Source: JAIVGV01 sp035295985 (GTDB taxonomy: Bacteria; Acidobacteriota; Blastocatellia; Pyrinomonadales; Pyrinomonadaceae). Taken from it: a stretch of DNA of 31,372 bases. Shown piece after piece: positions 7,250 through 13,222 of the stretch; the first letter of the stretch is position 1; every line of letters starts with the position of its first letter. Location: assembly GCA_035295985.1 (NCBI GenBank), contig DATHBT010000076.1, positions 1 to 31,372 on the forward strand, given 5' to 3'. The notes below the pieces were generated by a model that ran no database searches, was not told the DNA's origin, and was given only the letters and a program-made list of their open reading frames with translations. The translations under genes and the position numbers were made by a program.

Positions 7250-7951
7250 TCAATCTGAATTGTTACCTTCGACCGGCCGCTCAAGAGGCGGCGGTACGCC
7301 GAAGACTTCCATGTGCAAGGCGCGGTAATCTTCCCACGTATCCACGTCGCGGGCAACGAAAGGCGAGGCTACGGGCAGCCGCCTGACCTCTTCGTGCCGC
7401 GCGTCGAACAGCCCGCGCAGGCCCCGCGCCTCGCCGAGTCGCGACAGTTCTTCCCGAAAATCCAGGCTGACGAGCACGGGATGCCCGCCACGCCCGCGCC
7501 ACTGCGGCACGACGAGCCGCGCGCCCTCGCGCCGGTGCGTCTCCATCAACTCTCTGACGACCTCCGGCGGCACGGCCGGATGATCTACGGGGGTGATGAG
7601 CACGGCCGCCGCATCGCGCGAGAGTTGTTCCACGCCGCGCGCGATTGAAGCGCCCATCTCACTCCCCGCCGCCTCGTTCAGCGCGAATTTTACCGGCAGG
7701 TGCGACAGACGCGCGCGCAACTCCTCCGCGCGATGCCCCAGGACGAGGACGATCTCACCGACCCCGGCCGCGATCAAATTGCCGACGCAGCTTTCCGCGA
7801 CCGTCCCCGCGCCGAACGGCAGCAGCGGCTTGAACGCGCCCGCCCGACGCGAGCGCCCCGCGGCGAGCACGACGGCGGCGACGGAAGAGTAACGAGTGAT
7901 GAGTGATGAGTGATGAGTAGAAGAAACGGCTTTTAACTCATCACTCATCAC
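7250..7951 (-). CDS. MocA/MobA-like nucleotidyltransferase (probable molybdenum cofactor cytidylyltransferase)
   Basis: About 233 aa, GT-A-type NTP transferase fold. The nucleotide-binding signature is VVLAAGRSRRAG (about residues 27-38), followed by FKPLLPFG, a GHRAEELRARL segment, an ITPVDHPAVP metal-binding motif (D in PxDxP context) and GGHPVLVS. This pattern fits MocA, which makes the molybdopterin-cytosine-dinucleotide form of the cofactor used by xanthine-oxidase-family enzymes. A three-subunit enzyme of that family lies just upstream on the same strand, which supports the call. The start codon (GTG 7951 or ATG 7948) lies inside a heptamer repeat, so the first ~20 residues (MSDELKAVSSTHHSSLITRY) are repeat-encoded. 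No later start would spare the first beta strand. Confidence 0.78.
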   Translation of the reverse strand: MMSDELKAVSSTHHSSLITRYSSVAAVVLAAGRSRRAGAFKPLLPFGAGTVAESCVGNLIAAGVGEIVLVLGHRAEELRARLSHLPVKFALNEAAGSEMGASIARGVEQLSRDAAAVLITPVDHPAVPPEVVRELMETHRREGARLVVPQWRGRGGHPVLVSLDFREELSRLGEARGLRGLFDARHEEVRRLPVASPFVARDVDTWEDYRALHMEVFGVPPPLERPVEGNNSD

Positions 7952-7965
7952 TCATCACTCATCAC
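7894..7965. repeat. Heptamer-repeat hairpin (unit gagtgat) overlapping the start of the MocA-like gene
   Basis: The left arm, 7894-7918, is 3.6 copies of gagtgat. The right arm (7936-7965) is more than four copies of actcatc; 25 bp pair perfectly around a 17-nt loop. The element carries the start codon and first codons of the MocA-like gene and ends 7 nt from the stop of the upstream NTF2-like gene. Confidence 0.93.
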
Positions 7966-7972
7966 TTTTTCT

Positions 7973-8422
7973 TCACTGGTTGCGCCTGGGCGGCGTCTGC
8001 CAGAGCACGTTGACGAACATCCAGCGGCCTTCGTACTTGGCGAGGTGGATGTAGTCGATGCCCCAGACGGCCGTCAGCTTCGCGCTCGCGGTCTGGTCGG
8101 ACACGTCGTAGATGACGATCTCTTTCGGCGCGTCCTTCGGCACGCGCCCGTCCTTGTTGTACGTTTTGGCGACCTCGATCAACTGCTGGAAGGTCATCGT
8201 GGCCGAGCTGTACGCCGTCTCGCCGCGCCTGATCATAAACCCGCGCTTGGCGAGATCGGGGTGGACGCTGCGCTCGATGCGCGCGGGGGTCATTTCGTAA
8301 ACGCCCTCGACGTAGTCGAGCACGGCCTGACGGACGGCCTCCCGATCCGCGTCCGTCTGTGCGGAGGCAACAACGGGCAGCAGCACGACCGCGGCGATCA
8401 ACAGAATCAACTTTCTCATCAA
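7973..8422 (-). CDS. Secreted NTF2-like protein (putative lumazine-binding / SnoaL-like family)
   Basis: Encodes 149 aa (148 if the second Met is used). A clear signal peptide (MRKLILLIAAVVLLPVVASAQ) is followed by an NTF2-like fold: REAVRQAVLDYVEGVYEMTP, then RIERSVHPDLAKRGFMIRRGE, a helix (FQQLIEVAKTYN) and terminal strands with aromatic residues (YDVSDQTASAKLTAVWG, YEGRWMFVNVLW). The pattern matches the putative lumazine-binding group (recalled as PF12893). Ligand and role are unknown. It lies between the molybdenum-hydroxylase FAD subunit and the MocA-like gene on the same strand. Confidence 0.78.
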   Translation of the reverse strand: MMRKLILLIAAVVLLPVVASAQTDADREAVRQAVLDYVEGVYEMTPARIERSVHPDLAKRGFMIRRGETAYSSATMTFQQLIEVAKTYNKDGRVPKDAPKEIVIYDVSDQTASAKLTAVWGIDYIHLAKYEGRWMFVNVLWQTPPRRNQ

Positions 8423-8556
8423 ATTTTCTCCGGCGTCTTCAGGGTTCGGGCCGGACGGCCCGCTGCACTAAACGACGCCGCGGCCCGCGCTGTTTCCGAA
8501 AGCTGCCCGGCGGTGCGTCGCCGCCCCCGATTCACACACGCCCCGACCCGCCGCCT

Positions 8557-9543
8557 TTAGCCGTGCCTCAACTCTTCGAGCGCGCGCAGCACGTAGGGCC
8601 GAGCCATCTGCTTGCGCCAGTTCATCAGGAAATCTGTGTTGTCGAGGGGGCGCGCCTTCACGTAGCACGCCTCGGCCGCCTGCCGCATCCGCTCCTCTTC
8701 TAGCTCGCCGCCGACGAGCGCAGCAGACGCCTCCTTGACTTCCACCGGCGCGGGCGCGATGCCGCCCAGCACGATCCTCGCGCCCTTGATCGTCCCGCCC
8801 CGCTCCACGTCGAGGCGCACCGCGACGCCGAGCACGGGGAAGTCGAACGAGCCGCGCCGCCGCAGTTTCTTGTAGGTCGCGCGCCAGCCGTTGCGCGCCG
8901 GCAGTTGAATCTCCGCGAGCAGCTCATCCGGCCGCTTGTGCAGGTAGTCGATGCCGTCGTCGTTGTAGAATCCGGCCGCTTCGACCGTGCGCTCGCCGAG
9001 CGTGGAGACGAGCTTGATGCGCGCGCCTATGGCGACCATCAGCGGCACGAGATCGGACGACTGCACGGCCCAGCACTTCGACGAGCCGGGCGCGACCCAG
9101 CACACCTCGCCGTCCTTCTTCAGACAAAAATTGATCGCGCGCCGCCACTCGTAATTCTGATCGTAGTAGTTGCAGCGCGTGTCGAGCAGCAGGTTGCCGC
9201 CGACCGTCCCCATGTTCCGCAGGATCGGCGTCGAGATCGTCCGCGCCGCCGCCGCCACCTCCGGGTAGTCGCGGTTCACGACCGGGTGCTCGCACAACTC
9301 CGTCAGCGTCACGCCCGCCCCAACGCGCAGCCCCTCGCGCCCGTCGCCCTCTATGCGGTTTAACTCCGCGAGCCGCGTCACGCTGATGACCACGCGCGGC
9401 GTCTGCTGCCGCCGCTTCATGTTCGGGTACAAGTCCGTCCCGCCCGCCACGAACTGCGCTTGCGGCCCCGCGTCGCCCATCATCTTCACAGCATCCGCCA
9501 CGGTGCGCGGCACGTGATAGGCGAATTTAGGAAGTCTCATCAT
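8557..9543 (-). CDS. FAD-binding subunit of a xanthine-oxidase-family enzyme, 4-hydroxybenzoyl-CoA reductase beta-like
   Basis: Encodes 328 aa from ATG 9543 (9540 also possible; a longer frame to 9651 is not supported). This subunit carries FAD between the Fe-S and Mo subunits. FAD motifs: FVAGGTDLYPNMK (about 31-43) and TPILRNMGTVGGNLLLDTRC (about 105-124). After the second there is an insert with Cys124, Cys140, Cys148 and Cys157. Spacings 16/8/9 equal those of the [4Fe-4S]-binding loop I recall for Thauera HcrB (Cys122/138/146/155), a feature absent from ordinary CoxM/XdhB subunits. The Mo-subunit gene lies directly upstream. This suggests a low-potential reductase type of enzyme, although no other aromatic-degradation genes are visible. 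Confidence 0.85.
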   Translation of the reverse strand: MMRLPKFAYHVPRTVADAVKMMGDAGPQAQFVAGGTDLYPNMKRRQQTPRVVISVTRLAELNRIEGDGREGLRVGAGVTLTELCEHPVVNRDYPEVAAAARTISTPILRNMGTVGGNLLLDTRCNYYDQNYEWRRAINFCLKKDGEVCWVAPGSSKCWAVQSSDLVPLMVAIGARIKLVSTLGERTVEAAGFYNDDGIDYLHKRPDELLAEIQLPARNGWRATYKKLRRRGSFDFPVLGVAVRLDVERGGTIKGARIVLGGIAPAPVEVKEASAALVGGELEEERMRQAAEACYVKARPLDNTDFLMNWRKQMARPYVLRALEELRHG

Positions 9544-9569
9544 ATCGGTCGAAACACTGCTCTTTGTCT

Positions 9570-12035
9570 CTATGAATGTACCGCCACGCGCGGCATCTCT
9601 TTGCCGTCGCCGCCCTCGTCGGGGGTGAGCACCTTGAGCGGTTCGGGCCACTCGACCTGCGGCACGCCCTTCGGGCCGTAGCGCGCGGGCTTGCCCTGTC
9701 GCTTGGCTTGGAGGGCTTTCAGAACCTTCTCCGGCGTGATTGGGACTTCATCGACGCGGACGCCGACGGCGTCGTAAACTGCATTGGCGACAGCCGGCAT
9801 GACGGGCAGGAGCGGCCCCTGGCCGACCTCCTTCGCGCCGTAGGGGCCGTTCGGATCGGCGTCCTCAATCAAGTAGGTTTTCACGTCGCACATTTCGAGC
9901 GTCGTCGGGCTTTTGTATTCGAGCATCGAGGGGAACTTGTGGACGACGTTGCGGTTCGCGCGGTACGTCATCTCCTCCATCAGCGCCTCACCCAAGCCCA
10001 TATAGACGCCGCCCTCGACCTGCCCCATCACGAGCATCGGGTTGATCGACTGACCGATGTCGTGCCCGATCCAGATGCGCTCGACCGCGACGATGCCGGT
10101 CTCCGCATCGACATCGACCTCCGCGACGCACGCCGAGTAGCTGTACGCGGGCGACGGGCCGACGCCCGCGCCTTTGAACTTGCCCGGCGAGCGCGGCGGC
10201 GTGTAGCTGCCGACCGTGCCGATAGTGCCGAACTTCGACTCGGCGAGCACGACCGCCTCGGCGAAGCTGACGCCGACTTCGGGGCTCTCCACGTCGAAGA
10301 CGCGGCGGTCGGCGAAAGATAGGTTGTCGCCGGGGACGTTGAGCTTTTCGGCGACGGCGAGTGTGAGGAGTTCGCGGGCGCGTTCGGCCGCCTGGAGCGC
10401 GGCGTTGCCGGTCATCAGCGTGACGCGGCTCGAATAGCTGCCGAGATCGACGGGCGTGAGATCGGTGTCGGCCGTAACCACGCGGATGTCGAACGGATCG
10501 ATGCCGAGCACTTCGGCGACGATGTAGGCGAGCACCGAATCCGATCCCTGCCCGATGTCGGTCGAGCCGCACTGGACGCGGACGCCGCCCTGCCTGTCGA
10601 GGCCGAGCTGCACGCCGGAGTGCGGCATCGAGTTCCAGTAAATAGGCAGCCCCGCGCCGCAGATGTAAGAGCTGCACGCGAGGCCGATGCCGCGGCCCGC
10701 GGGGAGCTTTCTGTTTTCGCGATCCCATCCCGAAAACTTGTTCTTCCAGTCCGAGCCTTCGACGACCTTCTCGATGCACTTGCCCAGACCCATCGAGCCG
10801 AGGCGCAGGTAGTTGGCCGTCACCGAGTAGGGCTTGGCGAGATGCTTGAGGCGAATCTCGGCCGGGTCGAGTTTCAGGTCTTCGGCGATCTTGTCGAGTT
10901 GCACTTCGAGGGCGAAGCGCGGCTGCGGCGTGCCGTGCCCGCGCTTCGGGCCGCAGGGCGGCTTGTTGGTGAAGGCGCGCAAGCCCTTAAAGCGGTAGCG
11001 AGGGACTTCGTAGGTGACGGTTTGCAGCGCGCCGGTGTAGAAGGTCGAGGCGACGCCGTAGGAGCCGTAAGAGCCGCCGTCCAGATACGACTCGAAGTCC
11101 ATCGCGGTGATCGAGCCGTCGCGCTTCACGCCCGTCCTGATCTTCATCAGGACGGGGTGGCGACCGCGGTGGCAGTAGAAAACCTCCTCGCGCGTGAGGA
11201 CGACCTTGACGGGCCGGCGCGTAATCATCGAGAGCTTCGAGACGACGATCTCGTGGTTGAAGGGATCGCTCTTGCCGCCGAAGCCGCCGCCGTTCGGCGT
11301 GGCGATGACGCGGATGTGCGCGGCCGGGAGTCCTAAAGTCTTGGCGAGCGCGCGGTGGACGTAGTGGGGCGTCTGCGTGGAAGACCAGAGGGTCAGTTTG
11401 TCGTCCGGGTCGAAGTGGGCGACCGATGCGTGCTGCTCCATCGGGAGGTGCGTGTTGCCCTCGAAGAAGAGCACGTCCTCGCGGACGTGGTCGGCCTCGC
11501 TGAAGCCGGCTTCGAGGTCGCCGAATTCGAGGTGAACCTGCTTGTGGACGTTGCCGCCGTCGCCGTACTCGTGGATGCGTGGCTCGTCGATCAAGACGGC
11601 CTCTTCGATGCTCGTGATCGATTGCAGAGGCTCGTACTCGACCTCGATCAGGTTCATCGCCTCGAAGGCCGTGTCCTCGTCCGCGGCGGCGACGGCCGCG
11701 ACCGGGTCGCCGACCATCCTCACCTTGCCGACGCAGAGCGCGTGCTCGTCCTGGCTGACGGGCAGGATGCCGTAAGGCACTGGCAGGTCTTCGCCCGTGA
11801 TGACGGCGTGGACGCCGGGCAGCGCAAGCGCCTTCGTCGCGTCGATCTTTTTGATGAGCGCGTGCGGCTCGTCCGAGCGGAGGATTTTGCAGTGGAGCAT
11901 CCGCGGCAACGTGATGTCGTCCGCGAACTTGGTCTGGCCCGTACACTTCGAGCGCGCGTCCACCTTGCGGAAGGGCTTGCCGACCACTCTCAGTCCCTGG
12001 CCGTTGCGGTCGTTACCGTTCTTTCCGTTTGCCAT
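9570..12035 (-). CDS. Molybdenum-binding subunit of a xanthine-oxidase-family enzyme, 4-hydroxybenzoyl-CoA reductase alpha-like
   Basis: Encodes 821 aa. Landmarks in order: KVDARSKCTGQTKFADD (N-terminal hammerhead region), NGGGFGGKSDPFNHE (cofactor loop), PPCGPKRGHGTPQPRFA, CGSTDIGQGSDSVLAYI (pyranopterin-binding Gln motif), YSSRVTLMTGNA, and the C-terminal active-site segment GAKEVGQGPLLPVMPAVANA. In the family the last G-x-K-x-x-G-E motif carries the catalytic glutamate; here residue 739 is Gln (codon CAG, 9819-9821 on the minus strand). The gene lies between the Fe-S and FAD subunits, matching hcrCAB order. Substrate unknown; a hydroxybenzoyl-CoA-type or other N-heterocycle/aromatic substrate is possible. 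Confidence 0.88.
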   Translation of the reverse strand: MANGKNGNDRNGQGLRVVGKPFRKVDARSKCTGQTKFADDITLPRMLHCKILRSDEPHALIKKIDATKALALPGVHAVITGEDLPVPYGILPVSQDEHALCVGKVRMVGDPVAAVAAADEDTAFEAMNLIEVEYEPLQSITSIEEAVLIDEPRIHEYGDGGNVHKQVHLEFGDLEAGFSEADHVREDVLFFEGNTHLPMEQHASVAHFDPDDKLTLWSSTQTPHYVHRALAKTLGLPAAHIRVIATPNGGGFGGKSDPFNHEIVVSKLSMITRRPVKVVLTREEVFYCHRGRHPVLMKIRTGVKRDGSITAMDFESYLDGGSYGSYGVASTFYTGALQTVTYEVPRYRFKGLRAFTNKPPCGPKRGHGTPQPRFALEVQLDKIAEDLKLDPAEIRLKHLAKPYSVTANYLRLGSMGLGKCIEKVVEGSDWKNKFSGWDRENRKLPAGRGIGLACSSYICGAGLPIYWNSMPHSGVQLGLDRQGGVRVQCGSTDIGQGSDSVLAYIVAEVLGIDPFDIRVVTADTDLTPVDLGSYSSRVTLMTGNAALQAAERARELLTLAVAEKLNVPGDNLSFADRRVFDVESPEVGVSFAEAVVLAESKFGTIGTVGSYTPPRSPGKFKGAGVGPSPAYSYSACVAEVDVDAETGIVAVERIWIGHDIGQSINPMLVMGQVEGGVYMGLGEALMEEMTYRANRNVVHKFPSMLEYKSPTTLEMCDVKTYLIEDADPNGPYGAKEVGQGPLLPVMPAVANAVYDAVGVRVDEVPITPEKVLKALQAKRQGKPARYGPKGVPQVEWPEPLKVLTPDEGGDGKEMPRVAVHS

Positions 12036-12046
12036 GAAGTTTTATG

Positions 12047-12146
12047 AGCCGCGGATGAACGCGGATAAACGCGGATTCAGACCGGAGAAGCGTCCAACGA
12101 TTTGTGCTGATTTTTGATCCGCGCTGATCCGCGTTCATCCGCGGCT
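12047..12146. repeat. Inverted repeat with ~10-nt tandem units inside the hydroxylase operon
   Basis: Perfect 20-bp arms at 12047-12066 and 12127-12146, extended imperfectly inward. The left side reads cgcggatgaa, cgcggataaa, cgcggattca and the right gatccgcgct, gatccgcgtt, catccgcgg, so the period is about 10 nt. It fills the gap between the Fe-S and Mo subunit genes, which must be co-expressed; a full terminator here would be unexpected. Confidence 0.88.
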
Positions 12147-12151
12147 GATTC

Positions 12152-12670
12152 TTATTCGAGGCCGTACACGCTCTCGCGCGGCAGCTCCATCTCCTCGCCG
12201 CGCATTTTCGCCGCGGCCAGCTCGACCGCCTCGTAGATTTTGATGTAGCCGGTGCAGCGGCAGAGGTTGCCGGCGAGGGCTTCTTTGATCTCGACGCGCG
12301 ATGGCCTGGGGTTCTGCGCGAGCAGTTCCTTGGCGACGAGCAGGAAGCCCGGCGTGCAGTAGCCGCACTGGGCCGCGCCCGTGTCGGCGAAGGTCTCTTG
12401 CAGCGGGTGGAGGCCGTCCGTGGTCGCCATCCCCTCGACCGTCTCGACGCGGCGGCCCTCGGCGTCCAGGCCGAGCAAGAGGCACGAGAGGATGGAGCGG
12501 CCGTCAACGAGTACGGCGCACGTCCCGCACTCGCCCAGCTCGCAGCCGTGCTTCGTCCCCGTCAGGTTCAAATCCTCACGGAGCACTTCGAGCAGCGTCT
12601 TGTGCGGCGCGAACGCCACCTCGACGGCCTCGCCGTTCAGCGTGAATTCGACGTGAGCCTTCTGTCTCAT
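12152..12670 (-). CDS. [2Fe-2S] subunit of a xanthine-oxidase-family enzyme, 4-hydroxybenzoyl-CoA reductase gamma-like
   Basis: Encodes 172 aa from ATG 12670; the frame stays open to 12955 but the extra residues have no family counterpart. The N-terminal plant-ferredoxin-type cluster is bound by Cys43, Cys48, Cys51 and Cys63 (GCELGECGTC…C). The C-terminal helical [2Fe-2S] domain is bound by Cys102, Cys105, Cys137 and Cys139 (CGYCTPG … CRCTGY). It passes electrons between the Mo site and FAD. First gene of the minus-strand set; the tail ends AKMRGEEMELPRESVYGLE. Confidence 0.95.
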   Translation of the reverse strand: MRQKAHVEFTLNGEAVEVAFAPHKTLLEVLREDLNLTGTKHGCELGECGTCAVLVDGRSILSCLLLGLDAEGRRVETVEGMATTDGLHPLQETFADTGAAQCGYCTPGFLLVAKELLAQNPRPSRVEIKEALAGNLCRCTGYIKIYEAVELAAAKMRGEEMELPRESVYGLE

Positions 12671-13222
12671 TACTGGAAACCTTCGATCAGAGCCGGAAAA
12701 AAAGCGAAAACAGAACTGCCAATCATAACAGGTTTGCGCGCGGGCGACGAAGGCGCTCCGGCGAGTCGCCGAAGGACGAAGGCGGCGCGGATAATTCGTC
12801 CGCCGGGTCGGGCTGACAGAGTCCTTCAACGCCCCGCCTGAAAAAAAATTCGCCCCGTCCGGAATAATTTTTCGCCCCGAAAGTTCACCCGCCCGCGCTC
12901 CTGCTTTGGCCTCGTAAGTGCCGAAAATAAGGGTTTTTTGCCGCCGGGCGGGCATCCCGCATCCCTCGGGCCGCGGCGGAGCGGACTTGAGGCCGATTAC
13001 CTCAAGAATTTCCGTCCCGGCCTCAAGAATTTCTCAAGCAGCGCGCCCTAAACTCCGTCGCGTTGGTCGAGAGCAAGGGAGTTGAAGCTCTTCGTCATCC
13101 TCACCAACCACGGTTCGACAAGTCGTTTTCATACGCCGCAGCGGAAGCCGCGGCCGAGGGGCAGGAGTCGTCCGGCGCGGCTCTGCCGAAGCTAATCCGC
13201 CGTCTCGAAGGAAACAGGAAAG
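12671..13222. other. Gene-free divergent region
   Basis: About 550 nt between the divergent Fe-S subunit gene and the Asp-box protein gene. I see no convincing ORF, tRNA or riboswitch. It holds two A/T tracts (12841-12850, 12933-12941) in GC-rich surroundings and a CTCAAG cluster near 13000. Promoters for both neighbours should be here, but I could not identify clear -35/-10 pairs. Confidence 0.5.
12986..13038. promoter_or_regulatory. Cluster of CTCAAG half-sites, possible operator
   Basis: CTCAAG occurs at 13001-13006, 13022-13027 and 13033-13038, and inverted (CTTGAG) at 12986-12991. The first two are inside identical 13-mers cctcaagaatttc (13000-13012 and 13021-13033) whose starts are 21 nt apart, close to two helical turns. 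No regulator is known for it. Confidence 0.35.

Noticed and set aside
7894..7965. CRISPR array
   Set aside because: Tandem 7-nt units have no spacers and form a hairpin; no cas genes are nearby.
12931..12960. Rho-independent terminator near the T tract at 12935-12941
   Set aside because: The neighbouring GC-rich stretch does not form a convincing stem, and both flanking genes are transcribed away from it.
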